From contig NZ_JBCDNA010000001.1 of assembly GCF_038433205.1 (NCBI RefSeq), forward strand, positions 434,001-498,000: a DNA stretch of 64,000 nucleotides, in the 5' to 3' direction. A program made the translations under genes and the position numbers. Positions 50,637 to 59,481 of the stretch are shown piece by piece. Position 1 is the stretch's first letter. The number at the start of each line of letters is the position of its first letter. The DNA comes from Lutimonas vermicola (GTDB taxonomy: Bacteria; Bacteroidota; Bacteroidia; Flavobacteriales; Flavobacteriaceae). The notes under the pieces are model-generated. The model had not been told where the DNA came from and did not search any database. It saw nothing but the letters and a program-made list of their open reading frames with translations.

Positions 50637-51293
50637 TTAAGTTTTTGATAAATTGAATTCTTTGTTTATTGAATTTTCTTTTCTGGGTCGTTGATAAGGT
50701 AATCTTGCTTTTAATTTCGGCGTTGTATAGCCGTCCAAACCGTTAATCGCACAAATATTTCCTTGCGAAAGATCAATAAATCCATCTTCTCCCAGAAGTT
50801 CATTTTTTACATACATCCCAATGATTTCACCAATAATCATAATGGTATCGTTGATCTTAAAATGATGCTCTTCTCTGAACTCCATATGCAACTGGACAGG
50901 AGCTCCTTTGACAAAAGGGGCAGGACAGGCATGATCATATACCTCTTCGAGGTTTGTCATGGAGAATTCTGAAACTGAGCTATCGTATTTAGCGGAGCAA
51001 TGATGTGCATCTTCAATGATTGGTTCATGTACATGATTGATTGTGTAACTCCCTGTGGCTTTTATGTTTTCATAAGTATTACGCGGAACGGTAGTCGGCC
51101 TCATTACAAAACCCAAAAGAGGGGGATTAGAACCTAAATGGATGACAGAACTAAAAACAGCTACATTGCTAACACCATTTTTGCCTTTGGTCGCAATGAG
51201 ATTAGCCGATTTAAAACCTGAGCTCGAATTTACAAGATTGATACGGTACAAGTTTTCAAGACTTGCTATATATCCTTTGTCAAAATATTTCAT
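50637..51293 (-). CDS. Flavin reductase-family FMN-binding protein
   Basis: A 218-residue split-barrel FMN protein. Family features include SNVAVFSSVIHLGSNPPLLGFVMRP in the FMN site (about 42-66, seen in two adjoining pieces) and a central NVAVFSS loop. The enzyme would bind FMN and use NAD(P)H to reduce it or a bound partner. The stop lies 46 nt before the folE start. The first codons overlap the ABC1-kinase gene by 4 nt (ATGA), which implies translational coupling. Confidence 0.85.
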   Translation of the reverse strand: MKYFDKGYIASLENLYRINLVNSSSGFKSANLIATKGKNGVSNVAVFSSVIHLGSNPPLLGFVMRPTTVPRNTYENIKATGSYTINHVHEPIIEDAHHCSAKYDSSVSEFSMTNLEEVYDHACPAPFVKGAPVQLHMEFREEHHFKINDTIMIIGEIIGMYVKNELLGEDGFIDLSQGNICAINGLDGYTTPKLKARLPYQRPRKENSINKEFNLSKT

Positions 51294-52603
51294 TTGAGTG
51301 ACTTAAAATTATTGATATTCACCTGTTTGGCTTTGAGATCAAACATAAGATTATAGAGTCCAAAGAAGGTGCGATTCATATAGATAAAGTGCTTGGATCC
51401 CCTGTTGCCATTCATTTTTCGCAGCTCGGTGTTTTTGCTGTATTTCTCGCTTAAACTGCTGATTTTTTTAAAGAAATTACCATTGGAAAAGTCAAACACC
51501 TCTTGTTGAAACGGCTCAGTAAATACGCTTAAAAGTTCATGAAACATTTCGGTAAAAAAAAGGACCTCCTCCTTAGAATCTTGAGGGAGAAGAATTTCTA
51601 ATTCGTATAACTTTTCTTTAAATAAAACAGGATTCGATAGATTCTCGGTTGTGGCCAGTTCAAAATACGGTTTGTAAAAACTGTCAGGAATAATTTTGAT
51701 ACAACCAAAGTCGAGCGCTATTAATTGGCTTTTGTCAGAAACAAGAAAATTACCGGGATGCGGGTCTGCATGTACTTTTTTCAAGATATGAATTTGATAC
51801 ATGTAAAAATCCCAAAGTGCCTGGCCCAATTTGTTAAGATCTTCCTGTTGATTCTCGTGTACTACATATTCTGACAAATGTTCTCCCTTCATCCAGTCCA
51901 TGGTAAGTATCTTTTCAGAAGAGAACTCCGGGTAATAGTTGGGAAACAACAAATTTGGAATATGCCTGCAGGCGGCTACCATCTCTAAAGATTGCTGGAT
52001 TTCCAAATGGTAGTTGGTTTCCTCCATCAACTTATTCTCTACCTCCTTAAAGTATTTATCGGAGTCTTTTCCCCTGATGTTAAACATTTTTATAGCTATC
52101 GGTTTCACCAGAGCAAGATCTGATCCTATACTGTTTGCTACACCCGGATACTGAATTTTTACAGCCAGTTCTTTATCATTTTTAAAAGCCTTGTGAACCT
52201 GGCCTATGCTGGCCGCATTGACCGATTGAGCATCAAAGTGGTCAAAAACTTCCTGGGGTGACTTCCCAAAATATTTCTTAAAGGTTCTAAGCACAAGAGC
52301 AGGGGATAAGGGGGGTACCGAAAATTGGGAAAGAGAAAATTTTTCGACATAAGCCTGGGGCATAATGCTCTTTTCCATACTCAGCATTTGGGCAACTTTA
52401 AGGGCACTTCCCTTGAGTTTTTTCAGTCCGTCATATATATCTTCAGCATTGTCCTCATTTAACTTAGCTCTGGCTTTCACTTCGTTTGTCGTAAGTTTAC
52501 TGCCGTAATATTTGAGATAATTTACACCGACTTTGGCTCCTGTTTGAACTAAATTTGATGCTCTTTCGACCTTTGATACTGGAATTCTGTCTATACTATT
52601 CAT
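51290..52603 (-). CDS. ABC1/UbiB (AarF)-family atypical kinase
   Basis: A 437-residue protein of the UbiB/ABC1 kinase-like family. It has the KGSALKVAQMLS motif of the QKxGQ-type region (about 63-74), ASIGQVHKA (about 130-138) in the place of the glycine loop, the Lys in VKIQYPG, HADPHPGNFL (about 265-274) for the catalytic loop and LDFGCIK (about 283-289) for DFG. Family members are linked to quinone or terpenoid lipid metabolism and redox stress. It overlaps the TetR gene stop by 1 nt and the flavin reductase by 4 nt. Confidence 0.9.
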   Translation of the reverse strand: MNSIDRIPVSKVERASNLVQTGAKVGVNYLKYYGSKLTTNEVKARAKLNEDNAEDIYDGLKKLKGSALKVAQMLSMEKSIMPQAYVEKFSLSQFSVPPLSPALVLRTFKKYFGKSPQEVFDHFDAQSVNAASIGQVHKAFKNDKELAVKIQYPGVANSIGSDLALVKPIAIKMFNIRGKDSDKYFKEVENKLMEETNYHLEIQQSLEMVAACRHIPNLLFPNYYPEFSSEKILTMDWMKGEHLSEYVVHENQQEDLNKLGQALWDFYMYQIHILKKVHADPHPGNFLVSDKSQLIALDFGCIKIIPDSFYKPYFELATTENLSNPVLFKEKLYELEILLPQDSKEEVLFFTEMFHELLSVFTEPFQQEVFDFSNGNFFKKISSLSEKYSKNTELRKMNGNRGSKHFIYMNRTFFGLYNLMFDLKAKQVNINNFKSLK

Positions 52604-53259
52604 TAGTTCATATTTATTTTTTCATGAAATAGGAATTTTCCGAGATCAAGAATACTTTTAAGGGGTTTCACATTGAGAAGGTCAAATCCTGTATTAATTG
52701 ATTTTTCAATAAAAATATCGGTCTTTTCCAAGGAAGCCGAATCGTCATCCATCCAAAACTTAAGGCATAAAATGAATTGTGCCCAGAGACTTTCTTCCAA
52801 AGATTTGTCGATAAATTTTTCAATCCGTGCTTCTTTCAAGTCTAGCTTTTCAATTTCCAGACTCTTTATGAATTTGTTATAGCCCGGTTTAACAGATGAA
52901 ATTGTTTTGAGAAATCGAGAACTGTTTTTGTCTCTTTCCAAGATACTTAATACAAAACTCCTGTTTGCGGTAAGAATTTCAAAAAATGTATAATAAAAAC
53001 TCAGTAATTTGTTTCTTCCGTCAAAGTTTAAATAATCTTCGCTTTTCTCTAATAATTCAATGGTCTGGTCAAAAAAGGATTCGAATATCGATTTTTCAAC
53101 TGCTTTGAGACTTCCAAAAAACTCGTAGAAATGTGTTTCATCAAAATTGTAGAGTTTTGAAAGTTTGTAGACCGATTTTGGAGCCTCACCATTTTCAAGA
53201 TAATAATCCATATAAAATGAGTAAATATCTTTTTTGCTAATTTTTTTCTTGCGTGCCAT
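52603..53259 (-). CDS. TetR-like transcriptional regulator
   Basis: A 218-residue regulator heading the operon. The N-terminal 55 residues are a TetR helix-turn-helix with KKDIYSFYMDYYL, SVYKLSKLYNFDETHFYEFFGS and VEKSIFESFF; the remaining 160 residues are helical, as in the TetR ligand domain. It runs into the ABC1-kinase gene with a 1-nt overlap (TAATG), so it is made with the enzymes that it likely controls. A perfect inverted repeat lies about 28-60 nt upstream of its start. Confidence 0.82.
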   Translation of the reverse strand: MARKKKISKKDIYSFYMDYYLENGEAPKSVYKLSKLYNFDETHFYEFFGSLKAVEKSIFESFFDQTIELLEKSEDYLNFDGRNKLLSFYYTFFEILTANRSFVLSILERDKNSSRFLKTISSVKPGYNKFIKSLEIEKLDLKEARIEKFIDKSLEESLWAQFILCLKFWMDDDSASLEKTDIFIEKSINTGFDLLNVKPLKSILDLGKFLFHEKINMN

Positions 53260-53286
53260 GGTTTAAATTTTTTGTAAATATACATA

Positions 53287-53318
53287 TTGTTTAACTATTT
53301 AATACAAAAGTTAAACAA
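53287..53318. promoter_or_regulatory. Inverted repeat, candidate operator of the TetR operon
   Basis: TTGTTTAAC (53287-53295) and GTTAAACAA (53310-53318) form a perfect 9-bp inverted repeat with a 14-nt spacer, 28 nt upstream of the TetR start. Its place fits an autoregulated TetR operator, though arms of TetR sites are usually closer together. A direct repeat of AAATATTTGTT follows at about 53319-53341. Confidence 0.5.
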
Positions 53319-53341
53319 AAATATTTGTTAAAATATTTGTT

Positions 53342-53885
53342 GGGTCAAAATTTAAGCCCGAGAAAGTGATATTATTTTTTGCTTCATAGCCAAATGCGCA
53401 ACAGAATTGGCTCTTTTTATCAGTTCCTAAAAGGCTGGCGTTCTCAAATCTTTGTACGCTATTTGTATAGGGTTAAATAGCTTTTTACTTTTGCCTTAGC
53501 AAGGTTAGCCTGAGGAAATATATCAATTTAATAATGCATGAAACAAAAAGACGACGTTTAAAACATTTTCTCCAGTAGTATTTATCACAAAGTAAGATTG
53601 AGGTTCACTGTAAATGAACGAAGTTGGTTTTATTCGCACATGCACCTGAATAGGCCGCTATGCAAAATGGTCATTTTGGCAGGATAATAATTAAAGCTGT
53701 TGACAAGAAAGAAATAAAACCATTTCTTCTGGAAGGTGTTCTTTCCAAAATAATGATTGGTTTAGTCTTGTAACAAGGTGTTTTTTGGGGTTCCATCTAT
53801 CCTTTAATTCATTGAAAAAAAAAATAAAACCTAAATTGATTTTCATTTGCATAAAAACACAATAATCATGTTATTTTTTTCACTC
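53342..53885. other. AT-rich spacer without a recognised gene
   Basis: Between the TetR operator region and xdhC lie over 500 nt with stops in all frames and no RNA structure that I can support. A minus-strand frame at about 53700-53815 reads WNPKKHLVTRLNQSL and FWKEHLPEEM without a usable start; this may be a remnant or chance. Confidence 0.5.
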
Positions 53886-53925
53886 TAATTTTGCGGATAT
53901 GTGAATATTTGAGCAGAAAATTATC

Positions 53926-53933
53926 TAATTTTG
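53926..53933 (+). promoter_or_regulatory. Predicted -7 promoter element of xdhC
   Basis: TAATTTTG matches TAnnTTTG, 17 nt before the ATG at 53951. A second copy of the same 8 bases lies at 53886-53893. A TTG at 53909 has a spacing of 14, slightly short. Confidence 0.4.
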
Positions 53934-53950
53934 AATAAAAATAGAAGAAA

Positions 53951-55057
53951 ATGAAAGAAATTAAATCCATTTTAAAATATTTTAAGGATGGGCAATCGAC
54001 TGGTGAACAATGTGCTTTGGCACAGGTGGTTAGGGTAGAAGGATCTTCTTACAGAAGGGAAGGAGCGAGAATGATTGTATTTGAATCCGGAGTTTTCGAA
54101 GGAGGCATCAGTGGTGGCTGCCTGGAAGGAGATACCCTGAAGAGATCTCAATTAGCAATCTTAAAACAAGAACCGACGATAATAACCTATGATACTTCGA
54201 AAGAAATGGAAATTGGTATAGGACTGGGATGCAATGGAATCATTGATGTCTTGCTGACACCTGTCACAGTTGATTCTGAGAATATCAGGATTCTGGAAAA
54301 ATGTACCTCACAGAGAAGAACCCATATTATTGTTACAATAACTGCCTCAAGCTTGAAAGAAGAATACTTTCAACTTGGTCGGTCTTTTTATTATGATACA
54401 GATACAAAGATGCTGGAGGGAATAGAATCAAATGAAATAAAAAAGTTCATCTTAAGTAAAATAGACCAGGTTATGGATGAAGGCAAATCAAGGAGTTTCA
54501 CTTACACTGCAAGTGACGACCTGTTAAACTTCCATGTTGAATTAATTCCGGCTCAATACCACCTTGCTATTTATGGTGATAATTATGATGTATATCCCTT
54601 GATACAGTTAGCAGGTTTACTGGATTGGCAAATTAGTTTGACGGGCAATATTCAAAAGCTGAAAAAGGAGCATTTAAAACAGGTCAAAAACATTTACCCG
54701 AAACATTTGACGGAAAGACCAAAAATAGACGACAGAACAGCAGTAATTTTAATGGCACATGATTTTAACACCGATGCCGAAAATCTAAAAAGCACAATTA
54801 AGAGTGCAGCTCCCTACATTGCAAGTTTAGGACCAAAAAAACGATTTGAAAATATTAAAAACAAGTTTGAAGAAGGGGGAGATCCGTTAAGTGAACAAGA
54901 CCTTGAAAGAATTCATGCGCCCTGTGGTTTGGAAATCGGAGCTGATTCACCCGAAGAGATTGCATTAAGCATCTGCTCTGAAATCATGAGTTCTTTTACA
55001 GGTAAAGAAGGCGGAATGCTCAGAAACAAAACAAATCCTATTCACGACAGAAGTTGA
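53951..55057 (+). CDS. XdhC/CoxI-family molybdenum hydroxylase maturation protein
   Basis: A 368-residue protein. The N-terminal XdhC_CoxI domain shows ALAQVVRVEGSSYRREGARM (about 22-41) and GGISGGCLEGD (about 51-61) followed by a conserved GLGCNG loop; the C-terminal domain (about 205-350) is an XdhC Rossmann fold (AIYGDNYDVYPLIQLAGLL). XdhC binds the molybdenum cofactor, has it sulfurated by a cysteine desulfurase, and inserts it into xanthine dehydrogenase-type enzymes. The partner cysteine desulfurase lies convergent only 14 nt away; no xdhA/B-type gene was seen. Confidence 0.9.
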   Translation: MKEIKSILKYFKDGQSTGEQCALAQVVRVEGSSYRREGARMIVFESGVFEGGISGGCLEGDTLKRSQLAILKQEPTIITYDTSKEMEIGIGLGCNGIIDVLLTPVTVDSENIRILEKCTSQRRTHIIVTITASSLKEEYFQLGRSFYYDTDTKMLEGIESNEIKKFILSKIDQVMDEGKSRSFTYTASDDLLNFHVELIPAQYHLAIYGDNYDVYPLIQLAGLLDWQISLTGNIQKLKKEHLKQVKNIYPKHLTERPKIDDRTAVILMAHDFNTDAENLKSTIKSAAPYIASLGPKKRFENIKNKFEEGGDPLSEQDLERIHAPCGLEIGADSPEEIALSICSEIMSSFTGKEGGMLRNKTNPIHDRS

Positions 55058-55071
55058 TTTGTGAAAAGGTT

Positions 55072-56259
55072 TTAAAATAATCTTCGTTCCCAAAGTATAT
55101 TACTGTCTCTCTGCTTTGCTACTTCCTGCTCAACAATTGGTATGACACGATCAATATCGTAGTCTGTTGTAAACCTTCCCAGACTAAAGCGGATAGAAGA
55201 AAACGCAAGGCTATGATCAAGGCCCATTGCCAGCAAAACATGAGAAGGATTCTCATTGGCCGAGTTACATGCAGAACCGTTAGAAACTGCCATGTATTTA
55301 CTAAGGGCACTTAAAAGTTTAAATCCGTCCACATAGGCAAAAGAAATATTTAAGGTGTTCGGCAGCCTCTCAACGCTCCTTCCATTCAAAAATGAATCTT
55401 CAATTTCAAGTAACCCGGACTCAAGCTTGTTCCTTAAATGAATTAACCTGTTTTGTTCTTTTTTACCCAGAGCAATAGACAATTCTATAGCTTTGGCAAA
55501 ACCGGCTATTCCGGGCGTATTCAATGTTCCTCCTCTAAGCCTTTTCTGCTGACCTCCTCCCTGAATCAATGATTGAAGCACTTTGTTTTCAAATTTGTTT
55601 TTCACATACACCAGTCCAACACCTTTTGCCCCGTAGACTTTATGTGCAGAAAAACAGGTAAAATCCACCGAATCAAATACGTCGTCTAAATCAACTTTTC
55701 CCAATGACTGTGTAGCATCACTAAAAATATATATATTTTTTCCCTTAACCATTTGCCGGATCTTTCTCAGGGGTTGAATAACTCCTGTCTCATTATTTGA
55801 ATGCATGATAGAAATCAAAATGGTCTCAGGCCTGACAGCTTCTTTTAATTGGTCCAGATCAACGAGGCCATGTGCATCAACATCCAGGTAGGTGACAGTT
55901 ACACCTTCATATTTTTCCATAAAACCCAAGGTATCCAGCACTGCTTTGTGTTCAGTTTTACAAGTAATGATATGACTTCCTTTAAGGTTAAATTTACTAC
56001 TAAAACTTTTTAATACCATATTGATACTTTCAGTCGCACCAGAAGTATAGATCAAATCTTCTGCTGAAACGCCCAAAGAATTGGCTATTAATTTATTTGA
56101 ATCCTCAATAGCTTCTTTCGTCAGCCAGCCATAAGAATGATGGGCGCTGGAAGGATTCCCATATAACTCACTGAAAAATGGCCTCATATGATCTACCACT
56201 TTCTGATCACAGGGTGTTGTTGCATTATAATCTAAATAAATTCTGTTATTCATAGACAT
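55072..56259 (-). CDS. Cysteine desulfurase (NifS/IscS class)
   Basis: A 395-residue PLP enzyme. Key residues: H104 (TEHKAV), K207 in SAHKVYGAKG binding PLP, and the persulfide Cys C331 in SNGSACNSANENPS. It takes sulfur from cysteine as a persulfide for Fe-S clusters, thio-nucleotides or molybdenum cofactor. The convergent XdhC gene, 14 nt away, points to cofactor sulfuration as its job, as known for the XdhC/NifS4 pair in Rhodobacter; that role is inferred. No iscU or suf genes lie nearby. Confidence 0.9.
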   Translation of the reverse strand: MSMNNRIYLDYNATTPCDQKVVDHMRPFFSELYGNPSSAHHSYGWLTKEAIEDSNKLIANSLGVSAEDLIYTSGATESINMVLKSFSSKFNLKGSHIITCKTEHKAVLDTLGFMEKYEGVTVTYLDVDAHGLVDLDQLKEAVRPETILISIMHSNNETGVIQPLRKIRQMVKGKNIYIFSDATQSLGKVDLDDVFDSVDFTCFSAHKVYGAKGVGLVYVKNKFENKVLQSLIQGGGQQKRLRGGTLNTPGIAGFAKAIELSIALGKKEQNRLIHLRNKLESGLLEIEDSFLNGRSVERLPNTLNISFAYVDGFKLLSALSKYMAVSNGSACNSANENPSHVLLAMGLDHSLAFSSIRFSLGRFTTDYDIDRVIPIVEQEVAKQRDSNILWERRLF

Positions 56260-56534
56260 TGTAAAAATTCATGGATATAAATTTAGGTGAAATTATGTGA
56301 ATTGTCTTAAAAAATGTACTAATCAGCTGCCCTGAAATGAAAAAAATAAGCCCATTTTTTTTAATGTTGCAGCGATTAGCAGCCTTGTTGGGGATGGCCA
56401 CCATCTGCTTTAGAAGCATTTTTTGAATCTTGTGACTGTGAAGTTGAATGGCTCAATACTTTTAAAACCAGTGACCAAATTCAGATCAAATAGGTTAGTA
56501 TTAAATTTACAAGAATACCGTCCATAGTAAAAAA
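56260..56534. other. Spacer with a coding-like fragment
   Basis: The gap behind the sugar cassette has no standard gene. In one plus-strand frame, from the TAG at 56377-56379 to the TAG at 56491-56493, the text reads QPCWGWPPSALEAFFE and then SCDCEVEWLNTFKTSDQIQIK. It has no start codon and looks more like a remnant than noise, but I do not recognise it. Confidence 0.3.
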
Positions 56535-56572
56535 CTACTTCATTCTCAATATGAGAATGAAGTGGTTTTTTT
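56529..56572 (-). terminator. Terminator of the sugar-utilisation operon
   Basis: A perfect 12-bp stem ACTTCATTCTCA/TGAGAATGAAGT (56537-56548 with 56552-56563), extended by two further pairs, with a 3-nt loop and T-runs on both sides. It lies about 150 nt behind the phosphorylase stop on the minus strand and can act on both strands. Confidence 0.85.
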
Positions 56573-56722
56573 ATGTTTTTAATAAAAATCGATAAATCTT
56601 ACGCACCTCAAAAACTGAATTAACTTGAACAGTACCTGCTCAGTCAGCCGCAGGGACAATGAGGATTAAATATTTGACAAAGGAATAATTCCTCATATTG
56701 TATGATGACAACGGGCCGGTCT

Positions 56723-58483
56723 TTAAGGGTTTAAAAAATTCATTGATTTCATTGAACCGTTTTGTGTATAGCTGATACTGATTTCAAAGGTTTTAAGATT
56801 TGCATATAACAGAGCCTTATCGTTTTGGTTCACCCATTCGATATTGATGTCACTACCGGAAGTTTCATTAATATTCACGGTGCCCAAAAATGCTTTGGAT
56901 GTATTTCTTAACCTCATCATATCCAATTGTTTAAGCACAATATCCTTTTGAAGGCCACTTCTAACTTCTTGCATGTTTAGCGTTGACCGGTTAATCTCTT
57001 TATGGCCTGAATCTCCTCCTTTATCGGCAGCTTGATCATCGTTTTTACCGGCAAAAAGGTCCAAATACCAGACCTGGGGAATTCCGGGCATAAACATTTG
57101 AATGGCTCTGGCCAGTAATAATTTGCGTTCATCTTCACCCAGGGCACTAAAAAAAGTCGCGTTTACCTGATAATATGAAATTTTTTGTCCTGATGAATCA
57201 TATAAATTTTTAACCCTTCCTCCACGCTCAATGATTGTTTTCATAAGGCCTTCTATGTCTGCATCATTTAGCAAGCCCTTGTTGAATATGCCATTGACTT
57301 CCTTCCCCTTCAGGTCCAAAACTGGTATGCCGTCATGACATCCCAACATGTTCACAGTTTTATATCCCTTGGAAATAATTTCTCTGGCCCAGGTTAAAAG
57401 CGCCTTACTGGTTCCGTTTTCAATGGCATAAATCATCAATCCGGGTAGAAAAAAGTCATAAATTCGATAACCTTTTCTAGCTACATCATCATGCAGTCCC
57501 ATACCATATTCTGCGTGAATTTCGGGTAACAGGATTAGTTTATTCTTTACAGCTATTTGGTTTATTCTTTCCAAATAATGCCAGGTACCCGGTTTATTAA
57601 AAAAATTTGATGCCCCCACCTTTTTATGCAAGTAGGCAAAGGCATCCAATCTTACTATTTGCCCTCCGTAGTTTTTTAATTTTGAAAGTGTTTCCTCATA
57701 AAAATCCCAAACCAACTGAGATTTTGCATTTACATCCATTTGACCCAGATAACTACGATTTCGATATACGATTTTTAAAACATTATCTTTCAGGTGATTA
57801 AAGTCTTCAAAGTCAATAGTGTTAAAATCTTGTTTTTGCTCAATGGCCGTATTGACTTTGCTAATAATGAATTCAATTTGTTCCTGACTTAAATCGCCTA
57901 AATTATTTAAATCACTTTGTGTAAGTTTGGTGTAACTGATATCCTGGTAAAAAGTGTTCCAATAAGGCTTCTCTGTTCCATCCGGAAAAAGTACTTTTAA
58001 GACGGGTAAACCTGATTTTCTCATAAATAATTTATTGAGAAATTTTTCATGGGGAATGATAACTCCGTCTTTACCCATTTCACCATTTCCCTCCCAAAAC
58101 GCATTCCAATCGATAAAAAAGTTCAGATATTCAGATTGTTTTCCGCTATCTAGAATACTTTTAAATTGAGGAGACCCTACCGATAAGTGGTTTAAAACTA
58201 TATCAAACTTCAAACCAATGTTCAGATCTTCCAAAGCTTTTAAATCTTCCTGGCGAACCAAATCCGAATTCAGGTTATAGTCTACAATAGAAAATCCACG
58301 ATCCAGATCACTATTAAAAAAGGTAGGTAATATGTATAAAAAGGAAAAAACATTTTTAAACTCCGGCATTTTTAGCATGCAGGTCAAATCATGCAGATTT
58401 TGCCCTATACTGTCAGGATAAGCATTTAGCATGACGCCGTTAAAGTCATCAGAAGTGTTCAAATGGTCGCTCTCTTTTATCAT
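56723..58483 (-). CDS. GH13_18 sucrose phosphorylase-type enzyme
   Basis: A 586-residue TIM-barrel glycoside phosphorylase. The catalytic triad is visible: nucleophile D280 (VRLDAFAY), acid/base E321 (LPEIHAEYG) and stabilising D384 (GCHDGIPVLD). The start of the barrel (MLNAYPDSIG) and PGIPQVWYLDLFAG match the sucrose phosphorylase subfamily. It splits an alpha-glucoside with phosphate to glucose 1-phosphate. At 586 residues it is longer than plain sucrose phosphorylases (about 490-505), with an insert at about 125-255; relatives such as glucosylglycerate phosphorylase are also longer, so the true substrate could differ. The next gene upstream is a PfkB kinase, which fits free fructose. Confidence 0.88.
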   Translation of the reverse strand: MIKESDHLNTSDDFNGVMLNAYPDSIGQNLHDLTCMLKMPEFKNVFSFLYILPTFFNSDLDRGFSIVDYNLNSDLVRQEDLKALEDLNIGLKFDIVLNHLSVGSPQFKSILDSGKQSEYLNFFIDWNAFWEGNGEMGKDGVIIPHEKFLNKLFMRKSGLPVLKVLFPDGTEKPYWNTFYQDISYTKLTQSDLNNLGDLSQEQIEFIISKVNTAIEQKQDFNTIDFEDFNHLKDNVLKIVYRNRSYLGQMDVNAKSQLVWDFYEETLSKLKNYGGQIVRLDAFAYLHKKVGASNFFNKPGTWHYLERINQIAVKNKLILLPEIHAEYGMGLHDDVARKGYRIYDFFLPGLMIYAIENGTSKALLTWAREIISKGYKTVNMLGCHDGIPVLDLKGKEVNGIFNKGLLNDADIEGLMKTIIERGGRVKNLYDSSGQKISYYQVNATFFSALGEDERKLLLARAIQMFMPGIPQVWYLDLFAGKNDDQAADKGGDSGHKEINRSTLNMQEVRSGLQKDIVLKQLDMMRLRNTSKAFLGTVNINETSGSDINIEWVNQNDKALLYANLKTFEISISYTQNGSMKSMNFLNP

Positions 58484-58528
58484 GTCTTTTTAAAAACTAA
58501 AATTCACTCTGCATTGTCTTATGAGGAA

Positions 58529-59470
58529 TTATTCAAGAAGTTGGGATAATATTTTTATGTTATCCGGTAATCTACCAACATTTTGCAATTTTAAAGCAGC
58601 TAACTGTAGTCCGATTTTTAAACAAGTATCTTGAGGTTTATCCTTTATATAGGCAAATAAATAGCCAGACCAAAAGGCATCACCCGCACCCGTCACATCC
58701 ATAACCTTGTCAACCTGAATCGCTGGTAATTCTATTATTTTTTTCCCTGTTTGAGATAGTTTAACACCATTGCGGCCTAAAGTCAAGCAAACAATTTCCA
58801 CTCCTTTGGAATGAAAAAAATCAAAAATATCTTCATGTGGCAATTTTTTTTCGAATAGCCTTAACATGTCATCTTCACTAATCTTCACCAGGGGATTAAA
58901 CCTGCAATATGATTTTATTATGCCAAGCGCCTGGTTCTTGCTTTTCCAAAGCTTCTCGGCATAGTTTATATCAATACTTAATTTGCACCCCAGATGAAAG
59001 GCTTCCTCTGCTTTTTTTAAAATAACGGATTGAGCCGGATTTTTGCTTAATGCAAAACATGTCGTGTGATAAATAGTTGTTTTTAAAAGTGTTTCTTTGG
59101 TGATTTGATCCTCTGTGATCTGATAATCAGCTTTTCGAAAGGGCACGAAATCAGGGGTTTCGTTCGTTCTGGTAATAAAAATAATGGAAGATGGTTCATC
59201 ATTTATTTTCTTAATAAAATCGATTTTAACACCTTCTCTTTTAAGTTCATCAATAATATATGATCCAAAACCATCATTGCCAACGCTGGATACAACAGCA
59301 GATTTTAATCCTAATCTTGCTGAATTCATCGCGACATTTGTAGGAGATCCCCCTAAATACCGATGGTAGTCACTAGTGTCATTGATTTGGGCTCCTGACT
59401 GCTGTCCGATAAAGTCAATAAGTGCTTCTCCAACGCAGAGAATATCTATAGTTTCTATATCTTTCTTCAA
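58529..59470 (-). CDS. PfkB-family carbohydrate kinase (fructokinase-like)
   Basis: A 313-residue ribokinase-fold enzyme. It opens ILCVGEALIDFIGQQ, has the sugar loop GGSPTNVA (40-47) and the ATP/catalytic signature VTGAGDAFWSGYL with the base Asp in GAGD (about 262-265). It would phosphorylate the fructose released by the downstream phosphorylase with ATP to fructose 6-phosphate. It is 11 nt behind the MFS gene and 45 nt ahead of the phosphorylase gene, in the operon MFS-kinase-phosphorylase. Confidence 0.88.
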   Translation of the reverse strand: MKKDIETIDILCVGEALIDFIGQQSGAQINDTSDYHRYLGGSPTNVAMNSARLGLKSAVVSSVGNDGFGSYIIDELKREGVKIDFIKKINDEPSSIIFITRTNETPDFVPFRKADYQITEDQITKETLLKTTIYHTTCFALSKNPAQSVILKKAEEAFHLGCKLSIDINYAEKLWKSKNQALGIIKSYCRFNPLVKISEDDMLRLFEKKLPHEDIFDFFHSKGVEIVCLTLGRNGVKLSQTGKKIIELPAIQVDKVMDVTGAGDAFWSGYLFAYIKDKPQDTCLKIGLQLAALKLQNVGRLPDNIKILSQLLE

Positions 59471-59481
59471 AATAATAGTTT

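Noticed and set aside
56723..58483. Ordinary alpha-amylase for starch.
   Set aside because: The pattern at the catalytic site and termini fits the GH13_18 phosphorylase subfamily, there is no signal peptide, and the neighbours are a symporter and a sugar kinase.
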